Shown here: positions 1-7,945 of the stretch, one piece after another
Layout of the letters: each line of letters begins with the position of its first letter
Numbering within the stretch: the first letter of the stretch is position 1
Origin: JAPLJC01 sp963697965
GTDB lineage: Bacteria; Desulfobacterota; Desulfobaccia; Desulfobaccales; 0-14-0-80-60-11
Reading direction: 5' to 3'
DNA length: 64,000 bases
Assembly: GCA_963697965.1 (NCBI GenBank)
Contig: OY969108.1
Span: forward strand, 2,046,001-2,110,000
Notes under the pieces: generated by a model
What the model was told of the DNA's origin: nothing
Seen by the model: the letters and a program-made list of their open reading frames with translations, nothing else
Database searches by the model: none
Made by a program: the position numbers and the translations under genes

Positions 1-27
1 CCTCTGTCCATTGAGGTACCGGCCCCA

Positions 28-75
28 AATGGCTTACCGCTACGGCCACTAACCTCGGCGGTAGGCCATTTTTAT
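28..75 (+). terminator. Rho-independent terminator of an upstream gene
   Basis: A 13-bp stem (28-40 with 58-70, one G-T wobble) encloses a 17-nt loop and is followed by TTTTAT. It would end plus-strand transcription entering from before the window and insulates the AT-rich cassette that starts at 150. Confidence 0.7.
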
Positions 76-77
76 TG

Positions 78-101
78 GAATATAATAATATTATTATATT
101 C
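78..101. promoter_or_regulatory. 24-bp perfect AT palindrome, candidate operator
   Basis: Positions 78-89 are the exact reverse complement of 90-101, composed only of A/T apart from the terminal G and C. It lies just upstream of the candidate promoter of a cassette that encodes an XRE-type repressor. Autoregulatory binding of a palindrome next to the promoter is usual for toxin-antitoxin operons; binding here is inferred. Confidence 0.55.
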
Positions 102-103
102 TG

Positions 104-133
104 CTGTCAACCGTTTCCCTCTTGATTTATAAT
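104..133 (+). promoter_or_regulatory. Candidate sigma-70 promoter of the AT-rich cassette
   Basis: CTGTCA (104-109) is a fair -35 and TATAAT (128-133) a perfect -10, separated by 18 bp. Transcription would start near 140, leaving a very short leader before the ATG at 150, where no Shine-Dalgarno is seen. Confidence 0.5.
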
Positions 134-149
134 ATTTTTGTTATATACT

Positions 150-590
150 ATGACTATAAACGGCCATTACCAGCTTTTCGACTACCTTGATTCTCGTGAC
201 AGAAATGTGATGCAGGGGTGGGCTTCGGATTTTGATGAAGAGCAGCGTGGCCGGTTGGACCTTAGAATTGAGGTATTAGAGAGAGCAAAAGTGGGGGAAG
301 ACCTGCCTCCCAAACTATTAACGCCCACAAGCGGGAAACCGAGACAAAGACATATCTTGGAAATGCCAATGAAAGGCCAAGTAGCTCTACGCCCCATGCT
401 ATGTCGTGGGCCTATTGATATGGGTGGCGAATTTACATTTTTGGATGGGGCAGTTGAGCGCGATAGAAAATATGTACCTTTAGATGCCCCCAGAAGGGCC
501 GAGGCAAATCGACAAGACTTAATTGAGCGAGGAGAAATTGGGCGTGAAAATCATAAGCGATTTAATATACAAGGTGAAAGAAGCTTTTAA
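150..590 (+). CDS. RelE/HigB-like putative toxin
   Basis: A 146-residue soluble protein. The ATG at 150 is preferred over an in-frame TTG at 138 because 138 lies inside the promoter/start region. The central part (Lys/Arg-rich strand, then GGEFTFLDGAVERDRKYVP and an 'APRRAEANRQDL' helix) has the order of strands and the late Arg/Lys helix typical of HigB/Gp49-like RelE-fold mRNA interferases, but similarity is by eye only. It overlaps the next gene, an XRE protein, by 47 bp, the toxin-then-antitoxin order of HigBA-type systems. Base composition is clearly more AT-rich than the genes from 2221 onward, which suggests transfer. A non-toxin phage protein remains possible. Confidence 0.6.
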   Translation: MTINGHYQLFDYLDSRDRNVMQGWASDFDEEQRGRLDLRIEVLERAKVGEDLPPKLLTPTSGKPRQRHILEMPMKGQVALRPMLCRGPIDMGGEFTFLDGAVERDRKYVPLDAPRRAEANRQDLIERGEIGRENHKRFNIQGERSF

Positions 591-1155
591 GTCTAAAGAG
601 TATCGACATGCTTATGTCGATGAATTTTTAAATGTAAGCATTGCTACGCAGATAAAGGTGCTTCGAGAACAACGTGGGCGTGAATGGAGCCAGAAAGACC
701 TAGCAGATAAGGTTGGCATGAAGCAGCCGCGAATTTCTGTTATGGAGAATGTAAATTACTCGTCTTGGAGCATTAACACATTGCGAAAGCTGGCTAAGGC
801 TTTTGATTTAACATTACGGGTTTCTTTTGAAAGCTTCGGCGAACGGATAAAAGAAATTGACCAATTTAATCGCGAGGCATTAGAGCGGGCTTCATTTGAA
901 GAAGACCCCTATTTCAAACCTGAGCCTATCGATATTCCAGTACGAGTGGGGATGCTCCTAGGGGCTTCTTTTTCCTTAGAATCTCCAGAGGTTAGTAAAG
1001 AAGTTGAGGATAAGACAATGGGTCGATTGTTTTATTTTGATGTGAAACAAAAGACTTCAAAAAATAAGATGGATGCATATCAAGAAGAAAAGGCTATGCC
1101 ACGCTACGAAAGGCTATTGGAAACTAACCAAAAACAGGCGGGGGCTACTCAATGA
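544..1155 (+). CDS. XRE-family HTH regulator, putative antitoxin
   Basis: A 203-residue protein starting at GTG 544, chosen because AGGAGA (530-535) sits 8 bp upstream; a TTG at 523 is a weaker option. Residues about 33-95 form a Cro/C1-type helix-turn-helix (WSQKDLADKVGMKQPRISVME, then a second helix pair); the rest is a charged C-terminal extension of about 100 residues with no recognised domain. It overlaps the toxin-like gene at its start and the third gene at its end (ATGA), so the three are probably translationally coupled. It probably represses the operon through the palindrome at 78-101. The long C-terminal part is unusual for a minimal antitoxin. Confidence 0.75.
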   Translation: MKIISDLIYKVKEAFKSKEYRHAYVDEFLNVSIATQIKVLREQRGREWSQKDLADKVGMKQPRISVMENVNYSSWSINTLRKLAKAFDLTLRVSFESFGERIKEIDQFNREALERASFEEDPYFKPEPIDIPVRVGMLLGASFSLESPEVSKEVEDKTMGRLFYFDVKQKTSKNKMDAYQEEKAMPRYERLLETNQKQAGATQ

Positions 1156-1814
1156 AATTACTGTCAGTTAATTTAGCAAAATCACTTTGGGTTGGGCGCA
1201 CTCAAGACTTAAATCCTAGGGGAATAAATTTATACCCAATTATAACTCCTTTATTAATTGATTCTTATAAATTCGTAAAAATCCCATCAGCAATAGAAGC
1301 CCTCGATGACTCAAAAGGGATTACATATGGAGGAGGAGAATTTATAAATAAGGAAGGTATCCCAATTTTCGTAACTTTGACTATTTTCTCTGGTATGTTA
1401 GTTGCGGATACACGCTCATCTACTAAAGACTCTGATGATTTTTTGGATGATTTACTAACAACATTTTCAGAAAAATTCAACTTGCCTCATTATAAAGATA
1501 TACTAACACGAAAAAACTATGTTAGTCAACTCCATGTTAAGACAGAAAAATCTCTACAGTCGATTAATCCTGCATTAAAAGAAATCGCCGATTACCTAAC
1601 AGAAAATGTATCAGATTTGGGAACGGTTCATTTTGAAGTTGGGGGAATACATTTCTGGCCTGAGCAAAATATTTTAATGAAACCAGGCGTGTTTATTTTT
1701 GAAAGAATGCTAAATGTTCCCTTTGAAGAAAAGACTTATTATTCAGGTGCTCCATTACAAACAGACAAGCACCTTGAATTACTAGACAAGTTAGAAATGC
1801 TCTTGTCGAAATAA
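1152..1814 (+). CDS. Unknown third component of the AT-rich cassette
   Basis: A 220-residue protein of unrecognised family. The ATG overlaps the stop of the XRE gene in an ATGA, indicating coupled translation. There is no signal peptide or clear membrane span. It is rich in Ile, Lys and Asn, and its codons are strongly AT-biased compared with hisS downstream. It has a probable beta-rich N-terminal half (YGGGEF, FVTLTIF) and an alpha-helical middle (residues about 125-165). Its fixed position suggests a partner of the toxin/antitoxin-like pair, for example a chaperone, sensor or second effector. The stop at 1812-1814 abuts the convergent gene's stop. Confidence 0.75.
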   Translation: MKLLSVNLAKSLWVGRTQDLNPRGINLYPIITPLLIDSYKFVKIPSAIEALDDSKGITYGGGEFINKEGIPIFVTLTIFSGMLVADTRSSTKDSDDFLDDLLTTFSEKFNLPHYKDILTRKNYVSQLHVKTEKSLQSINPALKEIADYLTENVSDLGTVHFEVGGIHFWPEQNILMKPGVFIFERMLNVPFEEKTYYSGAPLQTDKHLELLDKLEMLLSK

Positions 1815-2075
1815 TTAGGTCGCTTTCTTCGCCCACCTTGCCTTAGCCGCCTTCTTGGCGATTTCCTTCCGTTGCTCCGGGGTGAGCTTCTCTGCCCTGG
1901 CCTTGCCGCCCTTCAGCCCGCCCTTGCGCCCGATCTCTGACAGATATTGAGAAACGGGCGATCTTTCCTTTTTAGGTTCTTCCTGAACGGGTTCAGGTTC
2001 TTCCGTAGACATGCGGACTATTTCATAGGCCAACTGGTTAGGGTCTTTGGGGAGCTTTTTGCTTGAACGCCTCAT
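1815..2075 (-). CDS. Small Lys/Ala-rich DNA-binding-like protein
   Basis: An 86-residue protein; ATG 2075 begins MRRSSKK, and upstream codons in frame lack conservation features. The N-terminal half is acidic and Pro-rich. The C-terminal half has a GRKGGLKGGKARA segment and a helix (LTPEQRKEIAKKAAKARW) common to a family of short bacterial proteins of unknown role with AT-hook/histone-like composition. It is convergent with the AT-rich cassette with no gap. Nucleic-acid binding is inferred from charge. Confidence 0.75.
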   Translation of the reverse strand: MRRSSKKLPKDPNQLAYEIVRMSTEEPEPVQEEPKKERSPVSQYLSEIGRKGGLKGGKARAEKLTPEQRKEIAKKAAKARWAKKAT

Positions 2076-2155
2076 GCATTCAATATGGCAGAGATTGGGG
2101 GGTGAGTCAAGGTAGAAAAAAATCAAACTGAGTCACTACCAGCGCCTCAATCGCC

Positions 2156-2184
2156 TTGACAACAGGCCCCCCGGCAGGTTAAAT
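2156..2184 (+). promoter_or_regulatory. Sigma-70 promoter of hisS
   Basis: TTGACA (2156-2161), a 17-bp spacer and TTAAAT (2179-2184). Initiation near 2191 gives a leader of about 30 nt to the hisS ATG at 2221. Confidence 0.65.
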
Positions 2185-2220
2185 TTTCTTTTTGAAATAG
2201 GTTTCACAAAGGCAAAGGCG

Positions 2221-3495
2221 ATGATCAAGGCGATTCGGGGCATGCGGGACCTGCTGCCCCCGGAAACGGCCCGGTGGCAAGGGGTGGAGAGGATAGCCCG
2301 GGAGGTCTTCGCCCTCTACGGCTACCGGGAGATCCGTCTGCCCTTGCTCGAACGCACCGAGCTCTTCGCCCGCTCCATCGGCACCGACACCAACATCGTC
2401 GGCAAGGAGATGTACACCTTCCTGGACCGCAAGGGCGAATCCCTGACCCTGCGCCCCGAGGCCAGCGCTTCGATGCTGCGGGCGGTCCTGGAAAACGGCC
2501 TGGACAAGGGCGGTGGGGTCAAGAAGCTCTACACCCTGGGGCCCATGTTCCGGTACGAACGTCCCCAGAAGGGGCGCTACCGCCAGTTTTACCAGATCAA
2601 CTGCGAGGCCTACGGGGTGGAGGCGCCGGAGCTGGACGCCGAAGTGATCCTGCTCCTGCTCGATATTTTAGAGCGCCTGCAACTGGGCGAATGGCGCTTG
2701 TTAATCAATTCCTTGGGCTGCCCGGAGTGCCAGGTGAAGTTCAAGGCGGCCCTGGGCCTGTTTCTCATCAGCCGGGAGGGTCTGTGCGAAGACTGCCAGC
2801 GCCGCCGCACCACCAACCCCATGCGGGTCCTCGACTGCAAGTCGGCGCATTGCAAAGAGATCCTCAAGGACGCGCCGGTGATCCGGGATTATCTGTGCGC
2901 CGACTGCGCCGCCCATTTTGCCCGGGTGCTTTCGCTGCTGAAGCGCTTCGGGGTGGCTTACACGGAGCAACCCCGCCTCATGCGGGGGCTGGACTACTAT
3001 ACCCGCACGGTCTTTGAGATAGTGGCGGAGGGCCTTGGGGCCCAGGACGCGGTGGCCGGAGGCGGCCGCTACAACGGCCTGTCCCAGCAACTGGGCGGCC
3101 CCTATCTGCCCGCCCTGGGCTTTGCCATCGGCCAGGATCGCCTTTTGGAAATCCTGCCCCGGGACCTGGGGCGCCGGGACCGGGAGTACAAGGTGTTCCT
3201 GGTGGCACTAGGCGAGGCCGCCAAGGAAAAGTGTTTAAACTTGTTGCAGAAACTGCGGGAAAACAACCTGGCCACGGAAATGGATTTTGGCAACCGGTCG
3301 CTAAAGGCCCAGATGTCCCAGGCAGACCGTTTGGGTGCAGCTTGCGTTATTATCATCGGAGAAATGGAGTTAAAAGAAGGGAAGGCGCAAGTCCGGGACA
3401 TGGCGACAGCCCAGCAGCAACCGGTTCCGATTGACGAAGTGCCTGACCATGTTAAACGGTTGCAGGCCAATACCTTGGCGGAGACCAATGTTTGA
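2221..3495 (+). CDS. hisS: Histidyl-tRNA synthetase
   Basis: A cytoplasmic class II synthetase of 424 residues, the usual bacterial length, charging tRNA-His. The sequence shows motif 2 (GPMFRYERPQKGRYRQF, near residue 110), the two histidine-binding signatures (LMRGLDYYTRTVFE near 255 and AVAGGGRYNGL near 280), motif 3 (ALGFAIGQDRLL near 300) and the C-terminal HisRS anticodon-binding domain (about 325-415). Cys pairs in the insertion (CPEC, CEDC, CADC, residues 160-225) suggest a metal site, seen in some HisRS. It has its own promoter at 2156. The repeat-filled 430 bp before aspS argue against a tight hisS-aspS operon, although the pairing is common. Confidence 0.97.
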   Translation: MIKAIRGMRDLLPPETARWQGVERIAREVFALYGYREIRLPLLERTELFARSIGTDTNIVGKEMYTFLDRKGESLTLRPEASASMLRAVLENGLDKGGGVKKLYTLGPMFRYERPQKGRYRQFYQINCEAYGVEAPELDAEVILLLLDILERLQLGEWRLLINSLGCPECQVKFKAALGLFLISREGLCEDCQRRRTTNPMRVLDCKSAHCKEILKDAPVIRDYLCADCAAHFARVLSLLKRFGVAYTEQPRLMRGLDYYTRTVFEIVAEGLGAQDAVAGGGRYNGLSQQLGGPYLPALGFAIGQDRLLEILPRDLGRRDREYKVFLVALGEAAKEKCLNLLQKLRENNLATEMDFGNRSLKAQMSQADRLGAACVIIIGEMELKEGKAQVRDMATAQQQPVPIDEVPDHVKRLQANTLAETNV

Positions 3496-3502
3496 TATTT
3501 TC

Positions 3503-3534
3503 TCTCGTTCCCAAGCAGGAGCTTGGGAACGAGA
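3503..3534. repeat. REP-like inverted repeat, CGTTCCCAAGC family
   Basis: Fourteen-bp perfect arms (3503-3516 and 3521-3534) with an AGGA loop lie directly after hisS. The core TTCCCAAGC recurs at 3683-3708 and 3768-3797, making a local cluster of palindromic repeats. It could also act as a hisS transcript end. Confidence 0.7.
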
Positions 3535-3682
3535 AATATGAAATTTGGCAGAGACAAATGCTTTAATCTTTCTGGATCAGCAGCTCCGGTTGATGTAACA
3601 TTCCTTTTAAAGAAATAGGCGGGCGGGCGCCCACCCCACATTTCTTGTCATGCTGAGCAAAGCGAAGCATCTAGTATTTTCT

Positions 3683-3708
3683 GGTTCCCAAGCCCCGGCT
3701 TGGGAACC
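3683..3708. repeat. REP-like inverted repeat, second copy
   Basis: Twelve-bp perfect arms around a 2-nt centre, with the same TTCCCAAGC core as the copy at 3503-3534. Confidence 0.65.
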
Positions 3709-3767
3709 CATTTTGATGCAAAGCTCCAGCTTTGCTCAGAAGACGGCTTATACTGACGGCAAGCCGG

Positions 3768-3797
3768 CTCTCGCCAAGCGGAGCTTGGGAACGAGAG
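3768..3797. repeat. REP-like inverted repeat, third copy (degenerate)
   Basis: Arms CTCTCG..CCAAGC and GCTTGG..CGAGAG flank a GGA loop. The left arm lacks three bases found in the other two copies, so it is a decayed member of the family. Confidence 0.55.
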
Positions 3798-3925
3798 AAA
3801 ATACGTTGAAGTAAACGGTCCTTTTCAAAGGAATTGGTGGGCGGTGCCCACCCAACATTTTTTGTCAGAATGACAATCCTGAAAATCCCCAGGCTCCTCG
3901 GAAAGGGGATGAAGAAGGAACACCA

Positions 3926-5704
3926 GTGTTTGATACCATAGAAGGTCTGGAACGGACCCACTCCTGCGGTGAATTGCGCCTGGCGGACGCCGGCCGCGAA
4001 GTGGTGCTGATGGGCTGGGTGCAGCGGCGCCGCGACCATGGCGGCCTCATCTTCGTCGACTTGCGGGACCGCGACGGCCTCACCCAGGTGGTCTTCAATC
4101 CCGAGGTCGACCCTGAAACCCATAACAAAGCGGGAGTGCTGCGGGACGAATTTGTCCTGGCGGTGCGGGGGGTGGTGAATCCGCGGCCTCCGGAGATGAT
4201 CAACCCCAATCTGCCCACCGGGGAGATCGAGGTCCGGGTGAGCGAGCTTAGGCTCCTGAACAGCGCCAAGACCCCCCCCTTCGAGTTGGAAGACTACCGC
4301 GTGGACATCTCCGAGGCCCTGCGCCTGAAGTACCGGTACCTGGACCTGAGACGGCCCAGCGTCATGAAGAACATCCTCTTCCGGCACCGCGCCGCCCAGG
4401 TGGTGCGCCAGTTCCTCAATGGCCAGGGGTTCATCGAGGTGGAGACCCCCATCCTCACCAAGAGCACTCCCGAAGGAGCCCGGGACTACCTGGTGCCCAG
4501 CCGGGTGCAGCCGGGGCAGTTCTTCGCCCTGCCCCAGTCGCCCCAACTCTTCAAACAGCTCCTGATGATAGGCGGGCTCGATCGCTATTATCAACTGTGC
4601 CGCTGCTTCCGGGATGAGGACCTGCGGGCCGACCGCCAGCCGGAATTCACCCAGATCGATATAGAAATGGCCTTCATCACCGAGGAGGACGTCTTCCGAG
4701 TGGTGGAGGGGATGATGACAGCCCTCTTCCGGGAGCTTTTGGGGATCGAGTCCCCCCTGCCGTTCCCGCGCCTCACCTACCGGGAATGCCTGGACCGCTT
4801 TGGCCTGGACAAGCCGGACCTGCGCTTCGGGCTGGAGCTCCAGGACCTCACCGACCTGCTGCGGGACACGCAGTTTCGCCAGTTCCGGGACGTGGTGGAA
4901 CAGGGCGGGGTGGTGAAAGCCCTGAACGGCCCTGGCCTCTCCAGGCTCAGCCGCAAGGAGCTTGACGAACTCATCGACCTGGCTGGGGTTTACGGGGCCC
5001 GGGGCCTGGCCTGGGTCAAGATCCAGAAAGACGGCTGGCAGTCTCCCCTGGCCAAATATTTCCCGGAGCCCGTTAAGGACGCCATCAACCAGCGCCTGGG
5101 AGCCCGGGAGGGGGACCTGATTCTGCTGGTGGCAGACGCGCCCCTGGTCGCCTGCACCGCCCTGGGGCAGGTGCGCCTGCACCTGGGGCAGAAAGAAGGG
5201 TTGATCCCGGAGAATGTCCATCGCCTGGTCTGGGTCTTGGACTTCCCCTTGATGGAGTATGACGCCGGCCTGGGACGCTGGTCGTCCATGCACCATCCCT
5301 TTACCGCGCCCGTGGACGCGGATATGCCGCTTTTGGCCACCGATCCGGGAAAAGTGCGGGCCCGGGCCTACGACCTGGTGCTGAACGGGGTAGAGATCGG
5401 CGGCGGCAGTATCCGCATCAATCGGCGGGATGTCCAGCAGCAGGTCTTTCAGGCGCTGGGCATCGCGCCCCCCGAGGCCGAGGAGAAATTCGGCTTCCTG
5501 CTGGAGGCCCTGGAATATGGGGCGCCTCCCCACGGAGGCGTGGCCTTTGGCTTCGACCGGCTGGTAGCCCTCTTCTGCGGGGCCAAATCCATCCGGGAGG
5601 TGATCGCCTTCCCCAAGACCCAGAAGGCAGCCTGCCTGGTGACCAAGGCCCCGAGCCCGGTGGACCTGGAACAATTGCTGGAGTTGGGATTGAGGCTGGA
5701 ATGA
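3926..5704 (+). CDS. aspS: Aspartyl-tRNA synthetase
   Basis: A 592-residue bacterial-type class IIb synthetase. GTG 3926 is chosen because AAGGA lies 6-7 bp upstream and the product begins at the OB-fold. Visible parts are an N-terminal OB anticodon-binding domain (VVLMGWVQRRRDHGGLIFVDLRDRDG), motif 1 (GFIEVETPILTKSTPEGARDY), flipping-loop and motif 2 region (FALPQSPQLFKQLLM; RCFRDEDLRADRQPEFTQID), a GAD insertion (about 280-420) and motif 3 (GGVAFGFDRLVAL). Whether it is discriminating or also charges tRNA-Asn cannot be decided here, as no gatCAB or asnS is in the window. Confidence 0.97.
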   Translation: MFDTIEGLERTHSCGELRLADAGREVVLMGWVQRRRDHGGLIFVDLRDRDGLTQVVFNPEVDPETHNKAGVLRDEFVLAVRGVVNPRPPEMINPNLPTGEIEVRVSELRLLNSAKTPPFELEDYRVDISEALRLKYRYLDLRRPSVMKNILFRHRAAQVVRQFLNGQGFIEVETPILTKSTPEGARDYLVPSRVQPGQFFALPQSPQLFKQLLMIGGLDRYYQLCRCFRDEDLRADRQPEFTQIDIEMAFITEEDVFRVVEGMMTALFRELLGIESPLPFPRLTYRECLDRFGLDKPDLRFGLELQDLTDLLRDTQFRQFRDVVEQGGVVKALNGPGLSRLSRKELDELIDLAGVYGARGLAWVKIQKDGWQSPLAKYFPEPVKDAINQRLGAREGDLILLVADAPLVACTALGQVRLHLGQKEGLIPENVHRLVWVLDFPLMEYDAGLGRWSSMHHPFTAPVDADMPLLATDPGKVRARAYDLVLNGVEIGGGSIRINRRDVQQQVFQALGIAPPEAEEKFGFLLEALEYGAPPHGGVAFGFDRLVALFCGAKSIREVIAFPKTQKAACLVTKAPSPVDLEQLLELGLRLE

Positions 5705-5707
5705 GGC

Positions 5708-5757
5708 AGTAGTCAGTAGTCAGTGAGCAGTGAGCAGTGAGCAGTGAGCAGTGAGCA
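5708..5757. repeat. Heptad arrays AGTAGTC x2 and GTGAGCA x5
   Basis: Two perfect AGTAGTC units (5708-5721) run directly into five perfect GTGAGCA units (5723-5757). Both have a 7-bp period, like eight other arrays in this window. Confidence 0.9.
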
Positions 5758-5807
5758 GTAAAAAACCTCAGTGGGGATTTGGCGGGTAGCCCGGCGAATC
5801 GCCCTAC

Positions 5808-5835
5808 GGAAAATAGAAAACAGGAAACGGGAAAC
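5808..5835. repeat. Degenerate heptad array, GGAAAAC-like
   Basis: Four 7-bp units (GGAAAAT, AGAAAAC, AGGAAAC, GGGAAAC). The last ends 5 bp before the next start codon and may double as its purine-rich ribosome binding site. Confidence 0.7.
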
Positions 5836-5840
5836 TTAAA

Positions 5841-7670
5841 ATGGTACGCTGGAACAAGGACCGCCACTTATTGGAACACGAGCACTCCTCCTTCACGAAA
5901 TACCGTTTGCAGGAAGTGGAGACGCCCAACCTGATGCGGGATATCTTCCCTTACACCGAGGTGGCCCGCATCGATTTTGATTATAAATTCGTGATGCCCT
6001 CGCCCCCGGAGGAGATGCTGATCACCGACACCACCTTCCGGGACGGGCAACAGGCCCGGCCCCCTTATACGGTGCGCCAGATCGTCGATATCTTCGACAT
6101 GTTGCATCGCCTTTCCGGGCCCAAGGGGATTATTCGCCAGAGCGAGTTTTTCCTATACAGCGACAAGGACAAGGAGGCGGTGGAGCACTGCCGGCAACGG
6201 GGCTACGCCTTTCCGGAGATCACCGCCTGGATCCGGGCCCATGCCAAGGATCTGGCCCTGGTGCAGGAGATGGAGCTCACGGAGACCGGCATCCTCACCT
6301 CGGTCTCCGATTATCATATCTTTCTCAAGCTCAACTGGGACCGCAGGCGGGCCCTGGACGAATACCTGGGCATCGTCAAAACGGCGCTGGGCATGGGGAT
6401 CAAGCCTCGCTGCCATCTGGAAGATGTGACCCGGGCCGATATCTACGGTTTTTGCGTGCCCTTTGCCATCGAGCTGATGCGCTTGCAGCAGGAGAGCGGC
6501 ATCGACATCAAGCTGCGCCTGTGCGACACCATGGGATATGGAGTCCCCTATCAGGGCGCCGCCCTGCCCAGGAGCGTCCCCAAATTGGTGCGGGCCATGA
6601 TCGACGACGCCGGGGTTCCGGGCCACCTCCTGGAATGGCACGGCCACAACGACTTTCACAAGGTCATGGTAAACAGCGCCACAGCCTGGCTTTACGGCTG
6701 CGGCACGGTGAACGGCGCCCTCCTGGGATTCGGGGAGCGCACCGGCAACGCTCCCATCGAGGGCATGATCATGGAATACATGTCGCTCAGGGGCACCACC
6801 GACGGTATGGACCCCCGGGTGATCACCGAGATCGCCGATTACTTCGAAAAGGAGCTGCGCTACCACATCCCCGGCAACTATCCCTTTGTGGGCAAGAACT
6901 TCAACAGCACCAGCGCCGGTATCCACGCCGACGGCCTGCTGAAGAACGAAGAGATCTACAACGCCTTTGACACCGCCAGGATCTTGAACCGGCCCATCCG
7001 CATCACCATCACCGATAAATCCGGCAAGGCCGGCATTGTCCATTGGATCAACTCCCGGCTCGAATTGACCGGGGAGCGGGCTGCGGACAAAAACCACCCG
7101 GGGGTGGCCAGGATCTACAAGCGCATCATGGAACAATATGAAGAGGGGCGCTGCACCTCCATCTCTAATGAGGAGATGGAGAAGCTGACCCGCAACTACC
7201 TCCCGGAACTCTTCGTCTCGGAGTTCGACCAACTCAAGGCCAAGGCCCACACCCTGGCGGCCCACCTGGCCGAAGAGCTGGCCGGGCGGCCCGAGATCAT
7301 GTCCATGAATCCGGAGGTCCTGGAGCCGGTGTTGCAAAAATCCTTGGAACTCTTCCCCTTTATCCAGTTCATGTACGTCACCAACACGGAAGGCCGCAAG
7401 GTTACCCGGAATATCACCCATATTGTGGACCGGGCCAAATACGCCGAGATGAAATTGGACGAAGACTTATCCAACCGCCCCTGGTTTATCGAGCCCATTA
7501 AGAGCGGCAAGGTCTTTGTCTCCGATTTTTACACCTCTCGATTCACCGGAGCCCTGTGCATCACGGTGAGCGTGCCGGTGCTCAACGACCAGGAAGAGTT
7601 CCAGGGCGTCCTGGGGCTGGATATCCGCTTTGAGGCCCTGGTCAAACTCGAGGAGGAGGAGGAAAGCTGA
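5841..7670 (+). CDS. Re-citrate synthase-like protein fused to a PDC/Cache-like domain
   Basis: A 609-residue two-part protein. Residues about 55-440 are a DRE-TIM metallolyase barrel of the isopropylmalate/homocitrate synthase family: TDTTFRDGQQARPPYT carries the RDGQ signature, and HLEDVTRAD, RLCDTMGYGVPY, EWHGHNDFH (metal-binding HxH) and GERTGN follow. The detailed wording resembles Re-citrate synthases of Clostridium kluyveri and anaerobic Deltaproteobacteria, which condense oxaloacetate and acetyl-CoA to citrate. Residues about 450-605 resemble a PDC/Cache ligand-binding domain (FMYVTNTEGRKV, NRPWFIEPIKSGKVFVSDFY, SVPVLND, GVLGLDIRF), a fold normally seen in sensors; no membrane span or signal peptide is present. 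An allosteric role is inferred. 2-Isopropylmalate or citramalate synthase are the alternatives. Confidence 0.8.
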   Translation: MVRWNKDRHLLEHEHSSFTKYRLQEVETPNLMRDIFPYTEVARIDFDYKFVMPSPPEEMLITDTTFRDGQQARPPYTVRQIVDIFDMLHRLSGPKGIIRQSEFFLYSDKDKEAVEHCRQRGYAFPEITAWIRAHAKDLALVQEMELTETGILTSVSDYHIFLKLNWDRRRALDEYLGIVKTALGMGIKPRCHLEDVTRADIYGFCVPFAIELMRLQQESGIDIKLRLCDTMGYGVPYQGAALPRSVPKLVRAMIDDAGVPGHLLEWHGHNDFHKVMVNSATAWLYGCGTVNGALLGFGERTGNAPIEGMIMEYMSLRGTTDGMDPRVITEIADYFEKELRYHIPGNYPFVGKNFNSTSAGIHADGLLKNEEIYNAFDTARILNRPIRITITDKSGKAGIVHWINSRLELTGERAADKNHPGVARIYKRIMEQYEEGRCTSISNEEMEKLTRNYLPELFVSEFDQLKAKAHTLAAHLAEELAGRPEIMSMNPEVLEPVLQKSLELFPFIQFMYVTNTEGRKVTRNITHIVDRAKYAEMKLDEDLSNRPWFIEPIKSGKVFVSDFYTSRFTGALCITVSVPVLNDQEEFQGVLGLDIRFEALVKLEEEEES

Positions 7671-7718
7671 ATTTAATAGCGGTCAGCTCAAGCAAAAGAC
7701 CAGGCAGGTTTTGTTTTA

Positions 7719-7760
7719 AGCTGATAGCTAAAAGCTAAAAGCTGGTAGCTGACTGCTAAA
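7719..7760. repeat. Degenerate heptad array, AGCTAAA/AGCTGAT
   Basis: Six contiguous 7-bp units (AGCTGAT, AGCTAAA twice, AGCTGGT, AGCTGAC, TGCTAAA) in the gap before the mutase gene. Confidence 0.75.
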
Positions 7761-7945
7761 AATGACCCTTCCCTGTAAGAATCTTTTTGACAAGAGAATC
7801 ACAATTCCCTGGATTCTCAGCCTGGCGGCGATTCGCTATACTGAACCATTACCATGGCTGGGTCCGGTGGCGGGATCGGAGAATGAGTGAAAATTCCTCT
7901 GTCCCCAAGAATGGTTTTCTTATCATCCCCTAGTGAGGTGGCGGC

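Larger units (their letters stand above)
3606..3866. repeat. Duplicated intergenic repeat pair before aspS
   Basis: Two diverged copies of an approximately 45-bp unit, 3606-3653 and 3820-3866, share the order (C)CTTTTMAAGRAAT, a GGCG..GCCCACC palindrome and ACATTT.TTGTCA. Between them lie a GTCATGCTGAGC(A)AAGCGAAGCATCT element and two more TTCCCAAGC palindromes. No coding signal is seen between hisS and aspS. Confidence 0.6.

Noticed and set aside
79..100. AT palindrome as a second terminator
   Set aside because: There is no GC stem and no T-tail; a complete terminator is already present at 28-75.
5708..5757. Heptad arrays as CRISPR or ITR origin iterons
   Set aside because: Units are contiguous 7-mers with no spacers, and the arrays are scattered with different sequences; no dnaA or DnaA-box cluster is nearby.
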